Source of the DNA: Streptomycetaceae bacterium
GTDB lineage: Bacteria > Actinomycetota > Actinomycetes > Streptomycetales > Streptomycetaceae
Assembly: GCA_019243445.1 (NCBI GenBank)
Contig: JAFAUH010000058.1
Location: 1-44,764, forward strand
Length of the DNA: 44,764 nt
Reading direction: 5' to 3'
The position numbers and the translations under genes are program-made. Position 1 is the stretch's first letter; every line of letters starts with the position of its first letter. This document shows positions 7,001 through 14,018 of this stretch, piece after piece. The notes under the pieces were generated by a model. It worked only from the letters and a program-made list of their open reading frames with translations. It searched no databases and was not told the DNA's origin.

Positions 7001-9458
7001 TGACGCCGTCGTCGGCCGCGGCTTCGGCTTCCCCAACATCGACTACGCCCAAACCGAGTGGACACTCGACTACCCCGCCTACAACTGGATGGAACTCGGC
7101 TCGACGCTCACCGTCGCGCTGCTCAACGACCTCAACGACCTCAACGACAAGGAGACCACTGCGGGCGGTGAAGGAGATACCTCCCAGGCGGCAGCTCTGG
7201 GGGAAAACGGAGGACGGGTGCGCGCCTCCCGGGCGGTCAGCGTCGCCGAGGTCATCGTTCCCGCCCGCCAACGGAGTCGGCCACTGTCGGATAACAGCCA
7301 ACTCCATCGGCAGGCGTACAGCATCGACTACAACGACACAGCGCGCTCCCTCGTCACCGCGCTCGTCGCCACCGGCGTCACCGCCACCACCGCAACGGAC
7401 GACGGCTCCCGTTACGGCAGCCTCGATGTGGACTCCAACCTCCCCGATGTCCGCTTCAGCGTCGGCGGCCCGGACGAGAACGACTTCACCGCCGAAGTAC
7501 TCGCCGCCGCCCACCCCGCTTACGCCGCCGAGCTCGACCGCCAACTCCAAAGCGGCCGCACAGCACGCCTGTGGGTACCAGCCGAGCGCCCCCTCGCCGA
7601 GACCTGGGTACCCAACGCCGACTTGCGCGGGCCACGTGCCCTGCCGGTGCTGATCATCGCCGGACATACCCCCGCCGACACCCGAGCCGCGCTGCACGAG
7701 CTCGCCACCGAGTTGCGTCGCGCACCACGCATCAACGTCGTACAGCCGGCGGAACTCGACGGCACGACGAGCCGGGTCGAACCGTACGGCTTCGCCGTCC
7801 TCAACCGCGGGCTGCCCGGCTTCAACGTGGACACCACCGGTGACATCTACCTCGGCATCATGCGCTCTTCGACCGGCTGGCCGTCCGGCGGCTGGATCGA
7901 TCCGCCGCAGCGCAGCCTCCCGGACGGCGCCAACTTCCAGACCAATCACTGGAGTCAGAGCTTTTGCTACGCCATCGTCGGCCACCGCGGCGACTGGCGG
8001 AAAGCCGGGCTCGCCCGCCGCGGCCACGCCTACAACAATCCGCTCACCGCATGCCAGGAGAACGCTCACCCGGGCGCCCTGCCGGCCTGCGCCGATCTGC
8101 TCTCCGTCGACGGCGACAGCGTCGTGGTCACCGCGCTCAAACCACGCGGCAACCCCATCGCGTCGATGGCGGGCACTGATGCCGATCCCGCGGACGGGAT
8201 CGTGCTGCGGGCCTATGAATCCAGTGGCCGGCCGACGACCGCACGGTTCACCTTCTTCCGTCCGTTCACCAAGGCCCAGGCCGTCAACCTGCTGGAGAAC
8301 GACACGCAAACCGCCCAGCCACAACCCGCCCAGCCACAGCGCGGTCGTCCACAGCCCGCCCAGTCGCAGCCCGTCCGGCTCGACGAGGGGCGGATCAGCT
8401 GCGGGCTCGGCGGCTTCGAGATCCGCACTTTCAGCGCTGTGCCGAAGAACCCCGGCAGCGAGGAACCGAGCGCGCGGATCCCCCTCGTCAGCCCGACGAT
8501 CGCACCGGAGACCGAAGTGGCCACCCCCGTGTATGCCTCATACTGGCGACACAACAAGGGTGCTGCGCCGATGGGTTACCAGATGACCGCGGTGCACGCC
8601 TCGCCCGGCGCAATCTCAGGCCCCGGCCCGTATGAGCTCCAGGTCACCATCGCCTCGTCGCACACCCGCGAGCACGCCGCGGGCGAAGTCGAGATCGTCG
8701 TACCACCCGGCTGGACGGCCTCGCCGCCGAAGCGGCTGTATTCGCTCGCGCCAGGCGCGTATATGCGGTACAAAGTGCGCGTCCAGCCCAGCGGTCCCAG
8801 CGGCCATTACTTCGTCTTCGTACGCACCGCCGAAACGCAGGGCCAGCTCCACGAGGACGTCGTCACGATCGAGTACGTCGCCTCCGCCCACACCGCCTCC
8901 CCCTACACCACAGCGGCATCTGCCGAGCCGCCGCTGCCCGGCTCGGAACCCACACGTCCCGTCCACGAGGGAGCAGCCGCCCACGCACTCGCTCTGTCCA
9001 TCGACAAGGTCACCCGCAAAGCCCGGCTCGTCACCCCCAGTCATCCGCACCGGCCACATCACGCACTGGAAATGGCCGCCACCCTGGTCACTCCGGAGAT
9101 CACAGTCGCCCCCGGGCAGACGGGCCGGCTGACAGTGCACCTGCACAACAGCGCGCAGAGCCCGATCCACGGAGAAGCCCAACTCATCACCCCCTACGCG
9201 ATCTGGCCGCTCACCACACCGTGGACGCAACCCTTCTCGGTCGTCGCCGATGGTGAAACCGACGTCCACTACGAGATCGCCGCACCGCCCGACGCCCCTC
9301 CGGGAAGCTGGTGGGCGCTGGTGAAGGTGATGTATGTGGGTCGGCTGCTGTACACGCCGACCGCGGTCGTCGCCATCGGCGAGGCGTCCCGCCATGCGAC
9401 TGCCGTACCGCGACGCAGTACCGACCGTGATGACCTTCCCAGCGGGAGCCGGCCATGA
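4032..9458 (+). CDS. Secreted GH38 alpha-mannosidase, giant multidomain form with Tat signal
   Basis: A predicted extracellular alpha-mannosidase of 1,808 residues; bacterial GH38 enzymes are usually near 1,000. GTG 4032 follows GGAGGTGAAAGAGG. A twin-arginine signal (VSRRSFLSSLAVASAAVVGL) comes within the first 35 residues. Next come an N-terminal beta-rich region and a CARDB-like segment to about residue 340. The GH38 catalytic domain follows, with zinc-site HYHYDPVWW (H349, H351, D353), the probable nucleophile D472 in WQLDVFGHDP, and HHDAITG (H694-D696). The C-terminus contains NEW3-like beta-sandwich segments (about residues 1530-1625 and 1690-1790). Two low-complexity insertions occur: LNDLNDLND plus a palindromic element near 7126-7216, and a QPAQPQ-rich linker near 8310-8370. 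The stop overlaps the start of the parvulin-like gene (ATGA). Natural substrate unknown; fungal or plant mannosides are plausible. Confidence 0.88.
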   Translation: MSGLPVGRLEGVSRRSFLSSLAVASAAVVGLDGGATATVRPGQTVPEAVPVALPYDLDGASYNWDRAAANLDGHGWAFPAEQLPSGRTRIAGVPFDFPADDAYGPAGKNFMIAKGQKILLPRGNYALLYLIGAATGGPVDAKGEVLYADGGTTTVPVRFSDWAQVPGFLEAVAVEASYRRHASGDSAPRVRLFLRTIPFDPQREAIGFRLPEAKRLKLIAVSAQPTVLGTAVKVTAVASTEVFTGSEQAPHQIVHVSVANIGTRPLSSDAPAIITLTGEKIRTPHPVLLPDLTPGHEETVEVPVTYTSKYPEGTELPANVHATTQDVADTQSVRIRTAEPGWTMYMISHYHYDPVWWNTQGAYTESWENSGFQRPGLTLVRAHLDMARRDPDYKFVLAELDYLKPFWDMFPEDRALVQRLLDEGRLEFVGGLYNEPNTNLTSVELTIRSAVYGMGYQRDVLGGSPHTAWQLDVFGHDPQFPGIMADAGHSSSSWARGPHHEWGPKQTVGDNKRMQFHSEFDWIAPSGKSLLTSYMPNHYSAGWRMDTAKDLPAAEATAYDLFRDLKSVAATRNCLLPVGTDYAPPNRWVTRVHRSWASKYVWPKFVTAVPSEFFDAVRKELDAQHTALSPQTRDMNPIFTGKDITYIDTKQAQREAENTLLAAERFATIAALLGATYPARALDKAWRQLCFGAHHDAITGSECDQVYLDLLGGWREALELGRTALDGAQAFIASHADTRGPGMPLLVFNAMAWRRTDVVLADVDFPAPGPVGIALRDPAGNSVPVHAERLTHHADGTLASARLGFIAKDIPATGYATYHLTPSDTPLHSSSWSPVAQGDADTRWIENEYYHLTVDPSRGGVINSLHDKAADKQMLRTGGFAGELLAYDEYEDGPSAPSGGPWVIVPKGGPIASSSQHSAKVTVERCPIGRRITATADFVDCRYTQEITLWDGVDRVDLTTRIDEFTGTNRLMRVRFQPDVEGGMPVCEVGDAVVGRGFGFPNIDYAQTEWTLDYPAYNWMELGSTLTVALLNDLNDLNDKETTAGGEGDTSQAAALGENGGRVRASRAVSVAEVIVPARQRSRPLSDNSQLHRQAYSIDYNDTARSLVTALVATGVTATTATDDGSRYGSLDVDSNLPDVRFSVGGPDENDFTAEVLAAAHPAYAAELDRQLQSGRTARLWVPAERPLAETWVPNADLRGPRALPVLIIAGHTPADTRAALHELATELRRAPRINVVQPAELDGTTSRVEPYGFAVLNRGLPGFNVDTTGDIYLGIMRSSTGWPSGGWIDPPQRSLPDGANFQTNHWSQSFCYAIVGHRGDWRKAGLARRGHAYNNPLTACQENAHPGALPACADLLSVDGDSVVVTALKPRGNPIASMAGTDADPADGIVLRAYESSGRPTTARFTFFRPFTKAQAVNLLENDTQTAQPQPAQPQRGRPQPAQSQPVRLDEGRISCGLGGFEIRTFSAVPKNPGSEEPSARIPLVSPTIAPETEVATPVYASYWRHNKGAAPMGYQMTAVHASPGAISGPGPYELQVTIASSHTREHAAGEVEIVVPPGWTASPPKRLYSLAPGAYMRYKVRVQPSGPSGHYFVFVRTAETQGQLHEDVVTIEYVASAHTASPYTTAASAEPPLPGSEPTRPVHEGAAAHALALSIDKVTRKARLVTPSHPHRPHHALEMAATLVTPEITVAPGQTGRLTVHLHNSAQSPIHGEAQLITPYAIWPLTTPWTQPFSVVADGETDVHYEIAAPPDAPPGSWWALVKVMYVGRLLYTPTAVVAIGEASRHATAVPRRSTDRDDLPSGSRP
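7171..7213. repeat. Palindromic dispersed-repeat-like insertion inside the mannosidase gene
   Basis: An imperfect hairpin, CTCCCAG (7181-7187) with CTGGGGG (7197-7203) and a 9-nt loop, sits in frame within a non-conserved linker, just after a 9-nt triplication (LNDLNDLND, near 7120-7146). The flanks GGAGATAC and GGAAAACGGAGG resemble the short GC palindromes dispersed through Streptomyces genomes. Family assignment is from memory and inference. Confidence 0.5.
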
Positions 9459-10180
9459 GTGCGGTAGTGCCGGCAGCAGAGGTTGCCCGAGTCGGCGACC
9501 GCGTCATCACCACCGACGAACTGGAGCGACGGCTCGCTGAGATCCGCCGCGGCCCGTACGGCCCACGGCTGCCCGAGGACCACACCCCCGCCGGCACCCG
9601 GCTGCGCCGCTGGGTGGCACAACTGCTCGCCTCCGAGGCACTGGTCCGCCACGAGGCACCCGACGACCAACTCCCCTTGGATCAGGCCGTTCATAAGCTC
9701 TTCGTCCAGGTCACCGCCGACGTCACGGTGAGCCGATCCGAGCTGCGCCGCTATTACGCGGCCAACCTCGACCTGTGGACACTTCCCGAACGCCGTACGC
9801 TGCGCCACGCGGTACGCGCCACCCGGGCCGAAGCCGCCGCGCTACGCACTGAAGAGCTCGGGCCCCCCGAGACGCTCACCCGAGGCCAACTCAGCGGCCC
9901 CTTCGAGGAAGCGCTCTTCTCCGCCGCGCCCGGCACCAGAATCGGCCCGCTGCGTACGACGTTCGGCTGGCACGTCGCTGTTCTCGACCGCGTCGAACCC
10001 GCCGCGTGCCTGCCCTTCGACGAGGTATGCGCTGCCATCCACGCTGATCTGCTCGCCGCCGCGCGCGGCACTGCGTTCGACGACTGGCTCGCCGCTCGCC
10101 GTGACGCCCTGATCCACCTCGCACCCGGCTACGAGCATCCTGGCGACCCCAGCCTCCCGGACCACGTCCACCGGCACTGA
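9455..10180 (+). CDS. Cytoplasmic parvulin/SurA-like peptidyl-prolyl isomerase coupled to the mannosidase
   Basis: A 241-residue protein whose ATG overlaps the mannosidase stop (ATGA). The N-terminal part (VARVGDRVITTDELERRLAE) resembles the SurA/PrsA chaperone N-domain. Residues about 115-180 resemble a PpiC-type parvulin domain with both conserved histidines (H118 in TLRHAV, H173 in FGWHVAVLDRV) and the motif RGQLSGPFEEALFSAAPG. There is no signal peptide, lipobox or membrane helix, so it should act in the cytoplasm, unlike SurA or PrsA. Relatives in databases may carry misleading names. The coupling suggests it helps fold the proline-rich mannosidase before Tat export; that is inference. 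Confidence 0.72.
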   Translation: MSAVVPAAEVARVGDRVITTDELERRLAEIRRGPYGPRLPEDHTPAGTRLRRWVAQLLASEALVRHEAPDDQLPLDQAVHKLFVQVTADVTVSRSELRRYYAANLDLWTLPERRTLRHAVRATRAEAAALRTEELGPPETLTRGQLSGPFEEALFSAAPGTRIGPLRTTFGWHVAVLDRVEPAACLPFDEVCAAIHADLLAAARGTAFDDWLAARRDALIHLAPGYEHPGDPSLPDHVHRH

Positions 10181-10212
10181 GCGTCCACCGCTGAGCGTCC
10201 ACCGGCACTGAG
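10166..10212. repeat. Three 14-17-nt direct repeats across the parvulin-gene stop codon
   Basis: GTCCACCGGCACTGAGC (10166-10182), GTCCACCGCTGAGC (10183-10196) and GTCCACCGGCACTGAG (10197-10212) are directly adjacent. The first copy contains the TGA stop at 10178-10180; the middle copy lacks three bases. Confidence 0.85.
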
Positions 10213-10240
10213 AAGGGCGCCCATTGTGCGGGGGCTCTCA

Positions 10241-10306
10241 CAAGAGGTCCTCAGGAAGTGCTCAAGAAGTGCTCAAGGGGTGCTCAAGAGGTGCTCAAGA
10301 AGTGCT
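10241..10306. repeat. Six tandem 11-nt repeats abutting the lcp stop codon
   Basis: Consensus CAAGAGGTGCT, at 10241, 10252, 10263, 10274, 10285 and 10296. The last unit ends at 10306 and the TAG of the minus-strand lcp gene occupies 10307-10309. Units differ at one to three positions. The array lies between convergent genes and has no internal inverted symmetry, so it is not an ordinary hairpin terminator. Confidence 0.92.
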
Positions 10307-11953
10307 CTAAGGCGCGGAGTTGGGGATGCCGCGGCTGACTGCGTATGCCTGGGTCGGATTCATGGGTACGCCATTGATCGCTACGGTACTGAAGGTGCTG
10401 ACATGCGCGCACTCCTTCTGATTGCCGGTCTGGGCGTTGGCGCCGGCGACAGCGGCCTTGGTGTCGACGGGGGCAGGCTTGGATGTCCCGCCTGCGGTGG
10501 CGGGGAAGGTGGTGCCGCTGTTCCAGTCGCTGCCGATCACGACCGTCACATTGCTGACGGCGCTGTCCTGCCGCAGTCGGCTGGTGGGGATCTGCAGAGT
10601 CCGGGCGACAGCCTGGGCTTCGCCCTGCTGGCTGGGTGCATAGTGAATCGAAGTGGCCGATGCGGGGGCGGGGGCGTTGGTCGAGCCGCTGTTCGGGCTG
10701 AACCCCTGGTCGATGAGGTACCGCGCGACAGCGGAGGCGCGGCCGGTGATCCCGCTACCGTTGCTGACCTGGACGGTGATTTGCGAGTCCGGCACAGTGG
10801 GCTGAGTCGGGCTCGGGGTAGAGGTGACCGTCGAGGTGGCGTGAGCGTCCACGGCCGTCTTGCCGCCGCTGGACGTAGTGAGCGACTGGTCACCTATGAT
10901 CGCGTCGAACAGACTCTGCGCCGCCGGGGAGACCTCGACCGCAGAGCTGTCCTGCGGATCCGGAACGGTCTGCATCGTGGTAAAGGTGATCCGGTTGGAC
11001 GGCACCTTGTTCAAGTCGTCGGCCAGGCCAAGGAGTCGGGGGATGCTGTCGAGCCCGGTGTCGACGGTGAGCGCCTTGGTCGCCGCTTCAGCGAGGCTGT
11101 ACAGCTCCGCCGGATTGGTGAGTGTGCCCGCGCTCTTCAGCGTACGGATCATGGAGGAGAGGAAGATGTGCTGGGCGACGGTGCGCCCGAGGTCATCGCC
11201 GTAACCGAAGCCGTGCCGGGTGCGGAGGAATTGCAGCGCCGACATGCCCTTGAGAGTGTGCGTGCCCCCCGACAACTTCAGATGCGAGTACGGATCGTAG
11301 ACGTTGTTGGTGACGCAGACCGGTACACCGCCGACGGCGTCCGACATATTCACCACACCCTGGAAGTCGATCTCCATGAAGTGGTCGACCGGCACGCCGG
11401 TGAGGTGGTGGACAGCCGCGGCCGTGCAGCTGGGACCGTACTGCAGCGTGCTGTTGATCCGGGCACGCTGGGCCGACATCGTCTGGTGAGTCTGCGGGTC
11501 GGTACAAGACGGCAGATCCGTGACGGTGTCCCGCGGAATGCTCATCACCGTCGCATTGGAGCGGTCCGCCGAGACATGCACCAGCATCTCGACGTCGGCA
11601 TTGGCTCCGGGGCCGCAGTCGCCGCCGATCCTGCAGTCAGCCGCGGTATTACGCCCGTCCGAACCCATCATCAGGATATTGATCGGGGTGCGCCCGAACG
11701 CGTCGGGCTTCTCCGACCCGCCGCCGATCAGTGGCACACCTTTGATGTTCCCGTTCAACTCCTCGTACACCACCGCGCCTATTCCGGCCGCTATTAGCAC
11801 AAACACGGAGGTGGTTATCGCGACGATCTTACCGACGCTGCGCTTCTTCCGCCGCGACCGGCCGCGACCGCGCTTCGCCGCCCGATGTCCGGCCCGCGGC
11901 ACTTGTCGTGTCTGCATGGCCGAGACACCCCGCCGATGCGATATGTCCGTCAT
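10307..11953 (-). CDS. LytR-CpsA-Psr (LCP) family glycopolymer ligase with LytR_C domain
   Basis: A 548-residue membrane-anchored enzyme that attaches undecaprenyl-linked wall polymers to peptidoglycan. ATG 11953 (MTDISHRRG) follows AAGGTGAGG; an upstream ATG at 12055 has no such site. A basic cytoplasmic tail (RGRGRSRRKKRS) is followed by one membrane helix at about residues 40-62. The extracytoplasmic LCP domain starts near PINILMMGSDGR and has the signatures SIPRDT, DHFMEIDFQGVV and FLRTRHGFGYGDDLGRT. A Ser/Thr/Pro-rich linker leads to a LytR_C domain beginning ITVQVSNGSGITGRAS. It is convergent with the parvulin gene, and an 11-nt repeat array touches its stop. Confidence 0.92.
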   Translation of the reverse strand: MTDISHRRGVSAMQTRQVPRAGHRAAKRGRGRSRRKKRSVGKIVAITTSVFVLIAAGIGAVVYEELNGNIKGVPLIGGGSEKPDAFGRTPINILMMGSDGRNTAADCRIGGDCGPGANADVEMLVHVSADRSNATVMSIPRDTVTDLPSCTDPQTHQTMSAQRARINSTLQYGPSCTAAAVHHLTGVPVDHFMEIDFQGVVNMSDAVGGVPVCVTNNVYDPYSHLKLSGGTHTLKGMSALQFLRTRHGFGYGDDLGRTVAQHIFLSSMIRTLKSAGTLTNPAELYSLAEAATKALTVDTGLDSIPRLLGLADDLNKVPSNRITFTTMQTVPDPQDSSAVEVSPAAQSLFDAIIGDQSLTTSSGGKTAVDAHATSTVTSTPSPTQPTVPDSQITVQVSNGSGITGRASAVARYLIDQGFSPNSGSTNAPAPASATSIHYAPSQQGEAQAVARTLQIPTSRLRQDSAVSNVTVVIGSDWNSGTTFPATAGGTSKPAPVDTKAAVAGANAQTGNQKECAHVSTFSTVAINGVPMNPTQAYAVSRGIPNSAP

Positions 11954-12339
11954 GGCCTCACCTTGCGCGGTCGAACCGGGCCGTTCCGACGATGATCTGT
12001 GCGACGGAAGCGCACGGTACGCAGTATCCTCCGGCCGCGTTGCGGCATTGCGCAACCTAACAACGCCCGATGAAAATCACATAAAAAATCGCCACCTACC
12101 GAAAAAACAGCTCTGCGCATATGGCCAGATGCAGAAAGTGACTGAAATCAGGAAGTCGCAGTTTTTCGCATTCTTGGTAACTTCGGCGAAATCTTAGCAA
12201 TTGAGATCAGGTAAGTAAGGGTACGCCCGTCCCCGTACCCCTTCGGGACGAGCGCGGCGACTAGGGCGTCCGCATCCGCATGTCGACCGAGGGTCCTGTG
12301 CGCAGGGAACGCACACGGAGTGCACAGGCATTCACGGAA
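11954..12339. other. AT-rich intergenic region upstream of lcp
   Basis: No gene seen. From about 12056 to 12215 the sequence is markedly AT-rich (runs of A and T), unlike the rest of the window, and probably holds the lcp promoter on the minus strand, though I could not fix -35/-10 boxes. At 12219-12250 two overlapping, mutually exclusive hairpins can form: GGGTACG (12219-12225) with CGTACCC (12234-12240), or CGTCCC (12228-12233) with GGGACG (12245-12250). Confidence 0.4.
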
Positions 12340-12380
12340 GAAGGCCCTCTGGCCGCATTTCTGCAGGCCAAAGAGCCTTC
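12340..12380 (-). terminator. Hairpin terminator downstream of tRNA-Ala
   Basis: Two 15-nt arms (12340-12354 and 12366-12380) pair throughout with two G-U wobbles around an 11-nt loop, 8 nt past the 3' end of the tRNA-Ala gene. It is a strong factor-independent terminator structure without a long U-run, as usual in streptomycetes. Confidence 0.85.
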
Positions 12381-12387
12381 CTCACTG

Positions 12388-12460
12388 TGGAGCCTAGGGG
12401 AGTCGAACCCCTGACATCTGCCATGCAAAGACAGCGCTCTACCAACTGAGCTAAGGCCCC
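12388..12460 (-). tRNA. tRNA-Ala (anticodon TGC)
   Basis: A complete 73-nt cloverleaf. The acceptor stem GGGGCCT pairs with AGGCTCC (one G-U), the D arm is TAGCTCAGTTGGTAGAGC, the anticodon loop contains TTTGCAT with TGC as anticodon, and the T arm carries GGTTCGACTCC. The discriminator is A and the 3' CCA is not encoded, which fits the CCA-adding enzyme gene further right in this window. Confidence 0.97.
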
Positions 12461-12756
12461 GTGCCGGAGAACAGCGTACCTGGTGTCGCAGGGTTCTCCG
12501 ACCAGGTATCGGCATCCAGTTACCGGCGTTGCAGGAGCTGGCCGATCAGCTCGCGGAGGTGACGCCTCGCGGAGGTGGCGCCGAGCAGCTGACCCTCGTC
12601 ACGTTCCGGCTGTGTCGTCCGGCTACGGGCCTCCGGCTGCGGCGTCAGACTCAGACTCGGACAACAGCGAAGCCCCGACCGCTCGCGGCGGTCGGGGCCC
12701 TGTTGTGGCTGTGGACCAAGTTCCCGGACTCGTCTCAGGAGCTCGTCAGGAGCTCG
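12461..12756. other. Region between tRNA-Ala and the DLW-39 gene, with a strong hairpin
   Basis: Nothing here looks convincingly coding. The tRNA-Ala promoter should lie just right of 12460; TACGCT-like -10 sequence is present on the minus strand near 12472-12478 without a clear -35. An imperfect inverted repeat (about 12479-12506) overlaps that area. A strong hairpin follows: CCCCGACCGC (12673-12682) with GCGGTCGGGG (12688-12697), extended by ACAACAG (12661-12667) with CTGTTGT (12700-12706). It is probably the terminator for the DLW-39 gene transcribed from the right. Confidence 0.5.
12661..12706 (-). terminator. Long hairpin downstream of the DLW-39 gene
   Basis: A perfect 10-bp GC stem (12673-12682 with 12688-12697, 5-nt loop), extended by a 7-bp outer stem (12661-12667 with 12700-12706). 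It lies about 50 nt past the stop of the minus-strand DLW-39 gene. Confidence 0.75.
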
Positions 12757-12769
12757 TCAGGAGCTCGTG
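12737..12769. repeat. Three tandem 11-nt repeats across the DLW-39 stop codon
   Basis: AGGAGCTCGTC at 12737-12747 and 12748-12758, and AGGAGCTCGTG at 12759-12769. The stop codon of the DLW-39 gene (12757-12759) falls at the junction of units two and three, so one unit encodes the C-terminal residues and two are in the 3' untranslated part. Confidence 0.88.
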
Positions 12770-12897
12770 TCGGAACCTGCTGGAACTGGGTCGGTCGCCT
12801 CCGTCCACAGGTCCTGCTCGGCGCGGTCCGCCTGGATCTGGCGGTACACGAGGAGCCCGCCGATGGCGGCCAGTGCGACCAGGAGAAGCTTCTTCAC
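12757..12897 (-). CDS. DLW-39 family micro-protein
   Basis: A 46-residue protein starting at GTG 12897 (VKKLLLVALAAIGGLLVYRQ), then ADRAEQDLWTEATDPVPAGS. The lysine-rich start plus hydrophobic stretch forms one N-terminal membrane helix, and the DLW motif names the family. Such genes are conserved between gyrA and the origin-side tRNAs of many actinobacteria; the function is unknown. GGACGAGG precedes the GTG. The frame is open further upstream to 12981, but the conserved protein begins at the GTG. Confidence 0.85.
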   Translation of the reverse strand: MKKLLLVALAAIGGLLVYRQIQADRAEQDLWTEATDPVPAGSDTSS

Positions 12898-13020
12898 CGC
12901 GCGACCTCGTCCTTCTTGCGTTGGGAGTCCTCCGACGCGCCCGATAATACACACCAACGGATATACCATCCGATACCGCATGGTGACCTGTCTGTCCGAC
13001 CCCCTGCATGCCGCAACGCC

Positions 13021-13056
13021 AAAGGCCCGGATGGAATGAGATCCATCCGGGCCTTT
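13021..13056 (-). terminator. Perfect hairpin terminator downstream of tRNA-Ile
   Basis: A perfect 15-bp inverted repeat (13021-13035 with 13042-13056, 6-nt loop 13036-13041), ending in GGGCCTTT on the minus strand, 7 nt past the tRNA-Ile 3' end. Confidence 0.9.
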
Positions 13057-13063
13057 GCGCTGG

Positions 13064-13137
13064 TGGGGCTAACAGGACTTGAACCTGTGGCCTCTTCCTT
13101 ATCAGGGAAGCGCTCTAACCGTCTGAGCTATAGCCCC
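13064..13137 (-). tRNA. tRNA-Ile (anticodon GAT)
   Basis: A 74-nt cloverleaf. The acceptor stem GGGGCTA pairs perfectly with TAGCCCC, the D arm is TAGCTCAGACGGTTAGAGC, the anticodon loop CTGATAA carries GAT, and the T arm contains GGTTCAAGTCC. The discriminator is A and CCA is not encoded. With the nearby tRNA-Ala it forms the Ile/Ala pair that accompanies gyrA in many actinobacteria. Confidence 0.97.
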
Positions 13138-13247
13138 GTGCCGCACGGAAAGGTTAGCGCACCGCGGCCCGTGTCCCAAATCCGTTGGCGGCCATCCGCG
13201 GAGACCGCGCGTAGGCGTGACATCGGCCTCCTCCTGCCGCGGCAAGG

Positions 13248-13294
13248 CCGCCAGGGTCTGCCCGCCACGGTAGGTCTTGCCCGCCAGGGTCTGC
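13248..13294. repeat. 14-19-nt triplicated sequence just past the DUF3566 stop
   Basis: CCGCCAGGGTCTGC occurs at 13248-13261 and 13281-13294 with a diverged copy CCGCCACGGTAGGTCTTGC between them (13262-13280). The array ends 7 nt downstream (minus strand) of the DUF3566 gene stop at 13302. Confidence 0.75.
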
Positions 13295-13301
13295 TCCGAC
13301 G

Positions 13302-14015
13302 CTACTCGTCCTCGGCGAGTGTCAGTTCGATGCCGCCCACGAAACCGGACGACAGGTTGTAGATGAATGCGCCGAGCGTCGCGAGCGCTGTTGCCAGTAC
13401 GACGTCGATCACCGCGATGACGGCCGTGAACAGCACACAATTCGACAGCGACAGATATGACTGCAGATTGAAGGCGCTCTGCTCGCCCGAGCCGGTGGCG
13501 TCACTGATCGTGGCGCCGACCGTGCTGAACACACCCATCGCATCGAACACCAGCCACAGCACCGCCACCGCCACGACCGTGCAGATCCCGAGCGCGATCG
13601 AGATCAGGAAACTCACCTTCATCACCGACCACGGGTCGGCCTTGGCCACCCGCAGCCGCGCCGACCGCGTCCGCGGCACCGTACGAGCGGCAGCCGCTGG
13701 GCGCGGCTTGCGCACCGCCTGGGCACTCGGCACGCTCGGCGACTCCTGCGGCGGCAGATACGCCTGAGGCGGAGTGTGCGAAGGGGGCGCTGCCGGCAAT
13801 GGCTGCTCGGGGGTGCGGGGCTCGCGCGTCTCGGTTGCGGTAGCACCGCCGCCTCGCTGCTCATCCCTCGCCTCCGGCAGCGGGGCCCCCGACGACCCTG
13901 AGGGCGCCGACTGCCCGCCGACGCGCGGCGCGGCAGAGCCACGCTCGCGCTCGGCGTCCGGGGCAGGACCGTTCGCTCCCACGCCGCCCTCTTCCGCGTC
14001 CGTGGTTCCGCTCAC
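13302..14015 (-). CDS. DUF3566 membrane protein downstream of gyrA
   Basis: 237 residues. The first half is a long disordered Pro/Ala/Glu-rich cytoplasmic region. The second half is the DUF3566 domain with two membrane helices (around VSFLISIALGICTVVAVAVL and LFTAVIAVIDVVLATALATL). The gene starts 3 nt after the gyrA stop, so it is co-transcribed with gyrBA. The family is restricted to Actinobacteria and nearly always follows gyrA; in mycobacteria, proteins at this locus have been linked to cell shape and division, but no biochemical role is known. Confidence 0.85.
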   Translation of the reverse strand: MSGTTDAEEGGVGANGPAPDAERERGSAAPRVGGQSAPSGSSGAPLPEARDEQRGGGATATETREPRTPEQPLPAAPPSHTPPQAYLPPQESPSVPSAQAVRKPRPAAAARTVPRTRSARLRVAKADPWSVMKVSFLISIALGICTVVAVAVLWLVFDAMGVFSTVGATISDATGSGEQSAFNLQSYLSLSNCVLFTAVIAVIDVVLATALATLGAFIYNLSSGFVGGIELTLAEDE

Positions 14016-14018
14016 GGT

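Noticed and set aside
10226-11797. Plus-strand frame opposite lcp
   Set aside because: Antisense shadow of the LCP coding sequence; the minus-strand reading has clear domains.
12529-13362. Long plus-strand frame across tRNA-Ile and the DLW-39 gene
   Set aside because: It runs antisense through a tRNA gene, two terminators and the DLW-39 gene and resembles no protein; it reflects high-GC open frames.
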